This document shows positions 35,101 through 47,300 of a stretch of 64,000 nucleotides of DNA, piece after piece. The stretch is from positions 48,546,346 through 48,610,345 of the forward strand of contig NC_134648.1 of the NCBI RefSeq assembly GCF_030463565.1, written 5' to 3'. Below the pieces are notes generated by a model. It had not been told where the DNA came from, made no database searches, and saw only the letters and a list, made by a program, of their open reading frames with translations. A program made the position numbers and the translations under genes. Source of the stretch: Pelecanus crispus. Lineage: Eukaryota; Chordata; Aves; Pelecaniformes; Pelecanidae. Each line of letters begins with the position of its first letter. The stretch's first letter is position 1.

Positions 35101-37731
35101 TAGCAGATGGTGCAAAAAACTGGAAAATAACCAAACAATTCTCCCCTTCTTGCTCTTGCTCCCCCCGTCTTTGTAACAAGATGAATCACTTCAATACAAA
35201 GCTTAGCTTCCTTGCTAACACACAAGACAGCGTCCCCCTGTGACAGAGAGGATTAGTGGAATCCAGTTTTATGCTGCAAGAAACCTGAGGGTACAATGAA
35301 AGATGAACTTTTGCACTTCCACTTCTTTCCTCCCTCATCCACCTGCTCTGGCTTCTGGTCTGTCTGCCATTAGCCATAAGGAAAAAAAGGCTGGAGACGA
35401 GTCTTTTTCACTTCTGCAGTCTTTAGAGCTACAGAGAAGGAATGAAAATAAGGAACCAGACTGTAACTCAAACTCCTTAGTGCCTGCAGAACAAAAAAAT
35501 GGATCTTGAGGAGTCCTGTTAATTATTCAATGTTAAATATTAATATGATCACTCATGCAGCTCTGGGGTGTAAATTTCATTGTTCAGTAGGTCTCATCTG
35601 ATGTCTGTTCTGCAGTACAAGTCCTTCTGAACTCTGTGGAAGGGAACTGCGTCTATACACAAGGAATGGATAGACGCTGCCTATGCTGTATGTGAAGTCT
35701 AGGTGAGCTTTGAAAGACTTGAACAAATCCTGACCTACTGCTAGCAAAACTGTTTTAAATGTAATGCAAACCTTGAAATAAGAGTCCCTATTAATACTTT
35801 CATGGAGACAAGTCCCTTGATACCTGGCCAACTGCAATTTTTTTAATGGATGAATAGATCAGTGAGCAAAACTTTCTGCTACAGTGTCACTCTGATATAA
35901 ACTTCATATACAAAAGAGCAGGGTTGGGTGTCCATCAGTCTGTGACACACTAGCCTTTTTTTAACTCTGATATGATAAGCTAAATGAGTCTTTAGGAACT
36001 TAAGGTATGCTAGCAAGTGTTTTAGCTGGGAGTGGAGTGCTTTTTTCAGTTGACTATTTTACCTGTGTGCCACTGTATGGGTCAGTACATAGTATGCTTG
36101 GGTCTACCAGAATAAATGACTCCAGAACTGTAGTTGAAATATAGTTTCTGTTCATGCAGTAGCTGTATTGCTGTTTTCAGATCTGCTTAACATGAAGAAT
36201 TTTTTTTTTTAAGTATTTCAGGTGAAAGCCTTAATCAGGTGCCTGCCCCTTCAGGTAGGCTCAGATGTGGTGTTGTATAGACTGAAACATGATTGTCCTT
36301 AAAATTGCGGAGTTTAAGAAACCATAACGAACAGAAGAATGCTCCTGTTGCCAAAGGGCAAAAGTCTGCATTAGATGGGCTTGACCTTGCTCCAGTGGCT
36401 CTGGCTGATCACTTCAGGTGATCGCTTTAGCCACGTGCTCCTTCTAAGTGAAGTATTTCAAGTGGTTCTGTTGACTAGACACTAGATACAAGCAGGAGGT
36501 GCCCTCTGTCCCATGTGTACTGTGTGTGCAAGTCTGGCTGAAATAACACCGCATATTCCAGTGGTCTTGCGCTGTTGTCCTGTCAACATTAAGACCTGCA
36601 TTATGGATTTATAACTTAACCTAAGAAAGCAAGTGCTATTCTGGCTTGGTGTTTGCTCTGCCAGAGCAAGGTGGAGATGGTCCCTCTACAGCCAAGCTGA
36701 ACTCCTTAGGGAATTTAATATTTTTGTCTGTTTTCCGAGCAGGTGTTTACTTGTATCACAACCACTCTCCTTCAGTGGTGCCCTGGCCCTGTCTGCTCAA
36801 GAGCAACTCAACTTAGGCCCAGAAGGCTACTGATTCCCCCGTAATCTCTGCAGAGCAGAGTTTCCCTCCAGGTCAGGGTTGAGATGGTGCTAGTGGGACC
36901 AGAGTGGTCCCCTTTCATGCACATTAGTATTGTACTCTAGCACTGATAGGGTGCTCCAAAACCATTTACATCTTTATCACTGGTACAGCTCAGAACTAAG
37001 AAATGGAAGGTTTCTTTCTTTAAGAACAATATCATGTATGTCTTTTTGTAATTAATCAGTGTGGTTCTGTGTTCCTATGTAGCCAACACAGAACATGTAT
37101 TTAGATTTAGTTCTTACTGCACTTCCCATAGCCCTCATGTTGATACTTCTTCCTGCTTCCTTTGACACTTAGACAATAAAATTCCCTCTGTACTGCTCTC
37201 AGCTTGTGCAGAGAAAACAAGATGTCTGTACTGTCTTTCTTTCCAATTTCAACTTTCCCGTTGTCAGTCAGCTGAGAAGTCAAAGGCACAGCCTTGAGTG
37301 ATGGTGTCAGACAGATTTATGTATAGATGCCCTGTACTTGCAACACTATGGACATGGAAGACTCTCATTCTCCTTCAATCATCTGAACAGGCGAGTATGT
37401 CTGTACGCACAGAGGCAGCTGCCAGACAGTAAGAAGTATGTATGTGGCTGTATAGCAGACTAAAACTTATCTTTTCCTCTTGAACTGCCATCAGTCAGGA
37501 TGGATGAAAAAAAAAAAAAAAAGTGAGTGGATGCAGCAAGAGAAATTTCAGTCTTGAAACAATGCTGTAAGGGTTAACACACACTTCTGCTTGCACTGCT
37601 CTACTCTTCAACATATGATCCGATCTCCCTTACTGGCCTGACAAGCAATTCTGCTTAAGGTCTGTAGTTTAGTGGCCTTCCAGACTAATGACCTCACCAG
37701 GACTTCTCAAGACAAATGCTGGGTTAATAAA
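32133..37731 (+). other. VASH1: VASH1 3' UTR and downstream region with candidate poly(A) signals
   Basis: No coding exon is visible after the VASH1 stop. AATAAA hexamers in the sense orientation occur at 36111, 37175 and 37726. The 37175 copy sits in a context followed by T/G-richer sequence. The human gene has a long 3' UTR as I recall, so transcription to about 36-37.8 kb is plausible. A 16-base poly(A) run (37507-37522) and a GGTT tetranucleotide run near 34490-34508 are the only simple repeats noticed. Confidence 0.4.
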
Positions 37732-40700
37732 GGACAGTCAGCTGCAAGATTCAGTGCATTTCCCCAGTAAGGGGGATCCAACTTTATTCAGGCTATCCTC
37801 TTTCAGGCATAACATACCCCTTCTCTCTAGGGAAATGAGTAACAGCTGGGACCAGGGCCAGGATGTAGGCAAGCCCACAGCATGTGGAGGAAAGGAATAA
37901 ACATCCCCTACATAACCCGTTACTCCAGAGAGGAATGGCACGTGCAATAGTCCCTCTTAGGTAAGTTAATTATATGAACAACAAATGCCCTAAGGGGAAG
38001 TAATTGCACAGCACCTAGTAGATGTTATGAGGACACAAGGGAAGAAAGTAGCCACTTCATAAGCCTACATGGCCTGTGCTCAAGCCCAGGAGTTGACAAT
38101 AGACTTCAGCAGCAGTCAAAGGCTTCTTGCTCCCCTATTAAATACTTAAAGATTAATAATATTAGCCAAAAAAGACTAAAATGCTGTGACTTCTATAAAC
38201 CTCTACTTCAGATGCTTGCTTGAAAATACCCTCTGCCCTATGTCTTACAGATTCTGCTAAAAATCAGGTAACTCCTGAACACCCTATAGATGTAGAGATC
38301 AGGGTGATTGCTAGACAATGAAGTGAGAATGGCAAAACAGTGACTTGACCACAGCTGAGATTAAAAATAAGACTTTCTGCTCCCTCTTAGATCAGGCTTT
38401 CCCCCTGCTACCCATAGTTCCCGCAGTTCTAGGTTTTTAAGTCAGTTAGATATGACACTATTTGGACCTTAGTGAAAAACCTTTATTGTGGAAAGGATAT
38501 ACAACTCAGCAAAGCAGTAATTAAAAAAATAAATTAAGGAAAAAAAAAAAAGTCAGCTGCTATGCTGAGGAGCCCAGACTGCAAAACTTAAGGCTCTCAC
38601 ATGCCTAAAAGCATATAGAAATTCATTCATGAGAGAGTGAGCACCATTCATGCAGAGCCTGCAGGATTACAGAAGGCAAAGGCATATGACATGCTGTGGA
38701 TAGCAGGCCGTTACAGAATTAAGTTAACTCAGCTGAGTTGGCTTTCTTGGATTATATTTTTATTTTGGCAAAGAGTGACTGCCATCGTATCTCCAACCTC
38801 ACTCTGGGGGAGGAAGGGAGGAGAGCAATAGCTTTAGAATAACTACTGCATTCATCTACCCCCCCAGTTCAGGAGCGACTCCTGAAAGCGGCCAATAACT
38901 GAATAAACTTAAAACTGCTGTAGAAGGCTTTCCATCCAGAAAGAAAAGACTAAAAAACTAAATAACACTACTAAGGCTTGAAGTCTTTTTTGTGTATAAC
39001 AGGAAAGACTGCATGGAACAAATGCATCTTTTGTTGTAACACATGTCAGCGTCTGGTCTAGTCCTTCTCCCACTTGCCACCTCAGCACCTTGGAAGCTGC
39101 TGTGTTTGTCTAACCAAAGTTAGGAAAAATTTTCCAGCTCTACTATACAGCATTCCTATTCCCTTAGAGTGCAAGAATGTGCAGTCTAGATCTGAAATAA
39201 AATAAATAAATTTTAAAATAAATAAAAGGAAAAAGAGCTTCAAGACTAGAATGACATTCTCAATGGAAGCTGGAGGACAACTTGCCTTGACAGGAGAAGC
39301 CAAACTTGTACAGCTGACAAAAGAAGGAGCTTGAGGCATGCCAGCTGTTAAATCAGTCATCTTGGTTATCATTATACCAGGTGAGTTCTCTACTGAAATT
39401 CAGTATCATACTTTGAAACAGGATGCAGTACATTCAATGGCAGTGATCATGCGGCTTGCGCATTTCAGTGTGACGGCGCTATGGAAAGCACTGCAGGCCA
39501 GGCAGCTACAGTCTGGTAAGGAGCAGGTTACAGCCAATTAACTTGCACAATCCAATTAACTTGCACAACAGGAAGCCTACTGAAAGAAGATGGTATCCCA
39601 CTAAGGCTTGTGTGCTCCTCCTTTGGATGAAACGCAAAAGGCTTCATCTGCATTTGGACAAACCATGGATATGTCTGCAAATTCCTAACAGTACATCCAA
39701 TAAACGCTCATTAGTGAGGTAGTGGCAATGGGAGGAGAAATTGCACTGCAGCAACACCCTGCTTTGCAGACTGCCAACACCACTCTCAGTCATTAGGAGC
39801 AGGACACATACCTTGATCTGCTCTTAAGACAGATTCTCTCCAAGATGCGGAACTGTTCTTAGACCATCTAAGAGACTCCTCAGAGAACAGGAGCTAAGGT
39901 CAAGTACATTTCAGAGTTCTCCTGTGCTTCACAAAGCAGGTGGCATATAGGTCACTAATGATAAATCTTAAACTTTTTTTTGTTGTATGTAACAAGAGTT
40001 ATTCCCATCTAAGTGTTGGTTTCAGAGCTCCCACCCCTCCCACTTAACTCTTCAGGGGTGAGGGAACCCACTCTCTTATGGCTTGACGCTATTTAAATGT
40101 TGAGTTTCTAATAAGACTCATCCCAAAGAATTCCACCCATAGCTCTTAACCGAAGAAATACAGCTGCAGAAAAAAATAAACATCAGTAACTCAGAAAGAT
40201 AACTGGATATGGCAGTTGTGGGAAAACAGCTGCTGGAGAGATACCTCGTAAGGAAAAAGCATGGAGAAAGAAGCCCTCAAGCAGCAGCCAAGTTTCATTT
40301 ATTAAGGAAAGGAAAGAAACTAGAGCAATTATATTGTTTACCACTCCTCACATCCCATGTAATTAGGAAAATTGATTATAAAGGGCATCCTCCTGAAGCA
40401 ATGAACTTAAAACTCTGAGAAAGTGAAGGAAGTCCAACTTCTATCTAAATAGCATAACTAAATACAGCTTAGCAGCGGTGGTGCAATCTAAGCTGTTGTC
40501 TAGCCAAGATACTTTGTCAAATACGTGTTTGCCTCTACAGCTGCATGTTCCTGCAGCTTAGGAGACTGATAACAGGGTCTGTACACACACTGCCAGTGGT
40601 CTCTGGCATCCCTTCCCCTAAGTACCTGTCTCCCTGAGCTCTACATCACTACTAACATGATGTAGATGATCCTACCTCTACGATAACTTCCCTTTCTGAG

Positions 40701-43700
40701 TATAGCAGATATTCCTGTTGTTCCACTTTCACAACCATCTACAGACCCTCTGTAATTCATCAGAAAGCTGTGCTAATGACAACTAGTCATGCATTTAGGT
40801 CAGGAAACAGTGTTAAGAGCTACATCTGGAATCTTAGTTCTGCATCCCACCACGAGTTTCTCATTACCACAGGCTCTTATTATATCAGTGTGTGCTATTC
40901 TTAAAGCATCACAGAACGCATTATTTTCTCCCTACAACTATATACTATTTTCTCTTTTAGAGGTAGTGACTCCTTCCACCCACCCCACCTCCAAACTTCT
41001 CCTCTGGTCCCCCACAGCCGGAGGCATTCACAGGTCTCCAGATCCATTTGATGTTAACTCCAAATTGCTCTAGAACACAGGGTTTTTTTCTTTCCTGAAT
41101 CAGGCCAACTCTGTAGGGGTCTGTACCAGAGCTTCTGGGACGGTGGTCAAAACAACCACAGCGATCAACTCTTCAACTCTGCCTTTGTGTGTCTGCATGC
41201 AGTCGCTAGCAATGGTCCTGCATTTCTGCAATAGTTTCACTTATGAATGCTCAAGGAAGCATGCGTGAGCCAGGGCTTCAGGTCCCTCTGGGAGGTTTCT
41301 AACCTTCAGAAAGAAGAATCAGAGGACTTGCAGGCATTGTCCTGGGGTTTCTCAGCACATGACTCCATACCCAGTGTTCAACACCTTAACCATTCCAAGT
41401 CCATACCATACTATTTCATGTATTGGAAGAGAAGGCATTAGCTTGACCTGTGGAACATCAGATTTTCCAACAAAACATAGCTGGAACCTGAAAACCTCCC
41501 CAAGAGATGCCTTCATGCAAGTTACCCAAAAGAAAAGTCAAGTCTTTGGTTTAAATAAAATGGAAGAAGCACTTGTGATGTTGAAGCACAGCTCCTACAC
41601 CTCAGTTACATCACAGGATTGGCAAAGTGCTTCAGCCAGTGCAGGGGCAACCAGTTGACCTGATGGTGTACTGTGCACACCTTATGGGTCTCAACAGGTG
41701 GGGCAGAAGGGCTGCTTTCACACAAACACCCTCCCCCTCATCAATTGACCATCAGACCTAGCCAGCAATTACAACTGAAGCAGATAACCAAAGCTGTAAG
41801 TGCCAGCACTATGTGTCACAGTGGTTTTTGTTTTGCTTTTGGTTGGTTGCTTTTAAACCTTTAGTGTCTTCCAAGCTTCCTATTACAATGTTACCAACTG
41901 GTGGGAGTTACCTGCAACCAGGCTGCTTTCTGGCAACCTCTTTTCAAGCCTGGCAGAAAATAAAGCTCTCAGTTCACTGATTTCCCTTTCCTCCCCTCCC
42001 TTTACAAATACAACCAGTTACAAAATCAGAGTAAGAGTACTTGCAGAAATTCATGCAAGTGCCTGATAACCAGAGCCATAGAAATACACAGCTCTGCATC
42101 CCTCCCTCTGTCACACCACTATCACACCAGAACCATCACCTGCGAAACTAAGGGCAAACAAAGCTGCAAACTTATTCACCCCCAGATTGCTGTTCACTTC
42201 CACAGGCTCCTACATGTTATCCCAACTGGGGTAGCAAAAGCCATCCACACATCACCAGGCAAATACCACGCCATCTGGCAGGGGCAAGAAGGGAATTTGC
42301 AGTCCTTACACAATCATATGGGCACAGAACGCACTCCCCACACACCCCCCTTGTTTCTGTACAGTTTACAGAAGCGAACTGTAAAAAATCAGCAGTACTT
42401 GCTTTCACTGGGAGGAGGGGAAGGGTTCCTGAATGCAAACCATTTTGCAAGACAAACCCAATGCCAAATAAACCACCTCCAGGATTTGGGGATGTGCTGG
42501 GAGACAACAGCTAGGCCCACTTCTTCCCTCTCTTCAACCCTCATTACTACTATCTTATGTAGCTAATTTGTCTTCTCCTTTTTCACATCACAGCCAGCAA
42601 AGCCTTGTTGAGCAAGTCCTCAGAGGGTTCAACTGCCAGGAACACAAGGTGCTGCAGTTACGTTATGTTTTTTTCTTAGATTAGAAAAAATTTATTTTTC
42701 AATAAAGAAAGTAACATTTAAAATATGAAAGTCCCCCAATATAACCCAGGAAGAGAGAACGATATTTCAAGTCTCCTTGTACCTTCCCACAAAAACCTGA
42801 GGTGGGACCAGATCTCCCTGCCTCATTTGTGAACAGAAGATTGATAATGTTTCTGCCAACAGTGCTGTCATCTCTCACAGAAAAACTGAGCACCAAATGT
42901 CAGGCTGAACTGGGGAATCTGCCACAGGAACAGGTACAGTTCTATTGGTTTTGTACTGGCCAAGCCACTGCTGACAAAAGTACACTGATAGGACACCAAA
43001 GGTACACTGGGACCAAAGTGATTGACAATCTGCTCCAAGTTGCACAGCCTTCCCCTCCCTCCCAACACTTGTCAAGAGACAGGAGTCAGTCCTACAGGTT
43101 CTACCTACCTAAACATGGCTGGCTCCAGAAGAAGGCAGTAGTATGAATTTCTGCCTGGTGCAAGAGGATGCTACAGGTTGGCTGTCTGACCCCTGGCAGA
43201 CCAAATGGAATAGGGAGGGCACAGAGGAAGAGTAGAGCAAGTGACAAGTATCAGCTCTTTCATCTGATGGCTCTGCTGCCTCTCACATGCCTTCCATTTC
43301 CATCTCTCCTTTGGGACCTCCCAGAGCTATAGCCTCCTGGGGTTGTCATGCTTTACAGGATGATTTTTTCCACCTGATATTCACCTGGAGGATCATAAAT
43401 ATTTTTCCTACAAGTGCCAAACTAGGTACCATTCTGAGACTGCTAGAAAGGAAGGCAGCCTTCCCCAAGGCCTCTAGGCTTTTGCTGCAGTTCTAGAGCT
43501 CCTGTGGGTGGTTCTGTAGAACCCCTGGCTCCATTCCTGGCAATCCCATTCCCTGGTCCATTAGTCACAGCAAGCAGCTTCTTGTAGAAACTGTTCAGCT
43601 ACACAAACCCTTCTGCCAGCAAGGTAGCCTTCACACACTATTAAGTAAAAGCCATTTCCAAGCAGTTAGCAGAGCCAACACTCTCAAAGGCAACACAATA

Positions 43701-44198
43701 GCTAGTCCTAGAAGGACCATACTTCATGAACTATCACTGAGAAATTGAAAGAACCACTGTTTTGGTGTGAAGGAATATTGGTGTATAAATTGCTCCTTGG
43801 TAGCAATTAACTAACCAGAAGTAAGCAGCGCTGCCCTCTCTTTCCCAGCTCCTTGAAGATCTCACACAGGGACAAATAAATATAGGAGTTATGTTGGTTC
43901 CCGCAGCACTAAAACATCTGCTAAACAAAGCAGTGGAACAAGAATCCCTTTAAGAGATGGTAATGCCTGAACACAACTGGAAGCCCACCAGGAACACAGC
44001 TCAGGTTTGCAGAGACCCACAAAATACCAGTGCAAAAAGCACTCCAACTCTCCCATCCCTGCTTTTTGTGAGGGTGTGAGGGGAGAAAGTGACTTTTAGG
44101 GTATGACAAAGAAAAGTTTTCTTGCAAGCAGGTTGTGCAATCCAGAGCCTCAACTGCTGTATTCAGAACAGCTTTTCTTTGGGGGAAGGGAACCAACA
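37732..44198 (-). other. ANGEL1 3' UTR and region between convergent genes
   Basis: No coding exon is recognised here. Minus-strand AATAAA candidates for ANGEL1 are read from TTTATT at 42691-42696 (about 1.5 kb of 3' UTR) and 38482-38487 (about 5.7 kb). The latter lies in a clean ACAATAAAGG context. A tandem 18-bp duplication is at 39534-39569. The rest is unassigned. Confidence 0.35.
39534..39569. repeat. Exact 2-copy tandem repeat, near-identical 18-bp units
   Basis: The unit CCAATTAACTTGCACAAT is followed at once by a copy differing only in its last base. This is a simple local duplication in the region between VASH1 and ANGEL1. Confidence 0.85.
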
Positions 44199-44368
44199 CT
44201 AACTCTCTCTGAGGCTGGAGATCTCCAAGCCAAAGCTAGCCAGCAGGCAGAGATGATCAGATGAACAAAAAGGATTTGGTAAGCCATTTGCCAGCAACAG
44301 GACATCTTCAGAGAGAAGGGAAAGGCGACCAAGCAGCTTCAGGGCTCCATCCCGGTATAGCCTGCGAC
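44199..44368 (-). CDS. ANGEL1: ANGEL1 coding exon 10 with stop
   Basis: Encodes RRLYRDGALKLLGRLSLL through NPFCSSDHLCLLASFGLE to the stop TAG (44201-44199). Holds predicted catalytic Asp660-His661. The last residues (SSLRES) differ from the human end (VTAP). Confidence 0.95.
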
Positions 44369-47300
44369 CTGACAAAGAAAATGGAAAGAAACATCAGTCA
44401 GAGACTGGTGCTGTAGATTACCTCTATACATTCACAGAGGGATGCTTGTCAATGCTTTCCTATTCCTTCCCTGATGAACGAAGACAGCCTGCACAAACAC
44501 TGCATGCACCTTTGGGCTTAGATGTGAAAGCAGTGAGCAGCCTCTAATACTGCTGTTCAATGGTTTCATACACTTGCAGGCACAGGAATCAAGCATATAC
44601 TAAATTAACCAGGCAGTTGCTTACGTGGGAAGTTCCTTTCATGGTACTAAGTCCTAGCAATACCTTCAGATTCTCCCCTGAGGGGGAATTAATCTCTTCA
44701 TTCTTAACCTCCTCCTCAAAGTTGATTCTGACATGATCCAAACCAGCTCAGAGACAGTTCCTGGATGCATTTACATGCAGTCTTTCATCAACATAACTCC
44801 TGTTTCAGGTAGCAGAGAGGCAGTGCCAGTGTAAGGTAACCAGAGTCACCACCTTCTAAGGCCAGTGTGTGGTCTCAATCAGACCAGAAGTCCAAGCCTT
44901 GAACTTAGGACCCCGCACTGCCTGTTACGAGGAGCACAAGTAAGATACTTATAAAAAAGAACAGAATCCCTTCTGTTCTAGCTTCTCAAAAGTCTCTGAG
45001 TCTAAGCTAAGCAGCTTCAGTTTTTCCACAGCAAAGATAAACAGTGCCTTCCGACACCTGAGCAAATGTTGCTTCCACCTTGTGCATCATTTCCATCAGT
45101 CACATCCTGCAGATCCACCCCAGCTAAACGAAACGCACTGCCCAACACTGAGCTGCACTCTGGCATGCCTCACAGCCCCTCTCCCAACGTCACAGGGATA
45201 AGCCACGCACTGCCACACTCACCTCCCCTGTTCCCATTCTTCACAGGCTCTGCCGAGTAGAAGATATAATCAACGGTGGCTCCAAGCCCCATGGGCATCG
45301 TTGTGACCTCTGGGCGTCCCCTCTGTGGCAGGAAGTGGCTGTAGACGGAGGTCAAGTTGAGGCCATGCTGGATAATGCCTGAAGACCTGCACATGAACAG
45401 CCACCGTTTACCAAAGAAGGAAAGAGAATGATGCAGTGTTCAGTACTGCTGTCACAGCTGAAGTTGCTGACGCAACTATCCAAACTATTTCTACTTTGTG
45501 AACACATAAAAGACAGTCTTTCAGAATTATTCACTCCACTTACACCAAAGACAAAGCAGACTATGAAATTCCTTGTCTCCAATACCCAGTCCTGCCTATG
45601 CCCTTCATTCTCAAGCTCACCAACACAATGCTGACAAACAGCGCCGAGCTGCTAGGACCACCCTGGGTGGATCTGGCTCTTCCAGATAGCCCTCCTTACT
45701 CTCTTCCACATTCACATTTATTTCAGTCTTTACTTCAGCCAGATTTTCAGTGCTTAGGAAAACGAGTCCAGGCTTGAAGAGTGGAGCCATTAAGGTGCAC
45801 GAAATTACCTTGGGACGAATGGCTGGGGATCAGGGTCTTTCATTATGGCAGCAGGCTTGGGCCAGTGTGCAGGGCGGTCTGCAAAGGAGCAAAGAGATTC
45901 CAGCCAGACCTACATAGATCCTGGAGCAGGCTGCTCATCCCAAGTCTGAGAAGCTTCTCCTGAGACCAAACGTATCTTTTTGCCCAAGAAGAGCAGATAG
46001 CTTCCAGTCACAGCCACCTTAAAGAAAAATATTCAAAGGAAACCCCAGCTCTAAGACTAACAGGAACATCCTGAGAGTAGATCAGTGCAAACAACTGAGA
46101 AGTCATATTCTGTCCTGCTAAGGACATGTCCTTAAAGCATTTAATATTATCAAAACTCAGGGTATTTCAACCTTTGCTCTCAAAGAAAGTTCATTTGCCT
46201 TAGCCTGCAGCTTACTCAAAGGATGTCTAGAAAGGCAGAACAGAAACGGAGAGAGCAGAACCAGCCATGCCACAAGGCCCAGAGGTGAGGCAGTGTCTAC
46301 TGGGTACCAGTATCCAGAGACATCTATGTTGTGGCCATTGTGACATTACAGTCTTCAGGTTTGTTCTCCCCCACCAAAAATCTTGAAGCAGAAAAAAAGA
46401 AACATATATTCCATTTTATAAGAAACAGACTCCAAAAGAGGCTGAACCTCAGTGTATCTCAAGGAACACAGTCAGTGTGTATGAGTGTGGTAAGATTGTA
46501 CTCCTCTAAGCTCTCATGGCGTCCATTAGTAATCACACAGAATGCACCCTTCTGCCTTCCCCTTTTCTCACCAGGCATTACCTCCACCTCATGTTTTCAT
46601 CAAAATTGAGCTAGGAGTCACAAGCTGAAAAATCTCCCATTAATACCTGGTTTAGCATCTGTCACACCTTCCAAGAGGACCAGCTGTGGTGGTCGTTCAC
46701 AGGCAACATCGCAAAAATGAAACTGAAGCAGGAAGTCCCGGCTGTACTTAAGTCTGCCTGCAGAGAAAAATACAAGTTAAAAGAAGACAATAACTGCAGC
46801 AACATCACATCTACAGGGAACATCTGCACACTCTTTAGACCTCTTAGACTTCTTTAGTTTGAGAGAGGTTTTTGTGCCCAAGCACTCTGATACCATGAGA
46901 ATGGGAATCACTTTATAACCTAAACATAGAACAGAACAGACGCGTAAATGTAGAAGAACAGAGCACAGTTATTGCTATCGCTTTAGCTAATGCAACAGTC
47001 ATGGTCAGCACCTTGACGAAACAAATTAAGAATGTCCCCTCTGAGACACCGCAAGTTCAAGGGACTTCTAAGCAGATCAGTTAGTGTACAACTCAAGGAA
47101 ATGTCTGCCGAAATAGAAAAAACAATTCTGGAGATCAGGTTGAATACAAGTTCTGCATTCAAGATTCCAACAAAAGCTATTTAGTGTGGACTCCTTTTTT
47201 TTTTTTTTAATCCTCTCTAAGGACAGTAGAGAACAGTCATGATTGTAACTGGGCTCTTAGGAATGATTTCCTAATAGTGGTGTGCAAATGCTGCCCAAAA

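Noticed and set aside
45620-45812. A longer minus-strand open frame overlapping ANGEL1 exon 8 and ending at a good donor GTGAGC
   Set aside because: The phase fits, but the 70-nt exon 45878-45809 in another frame aligns residue by residue with human exon 8 and has a better acceptor.
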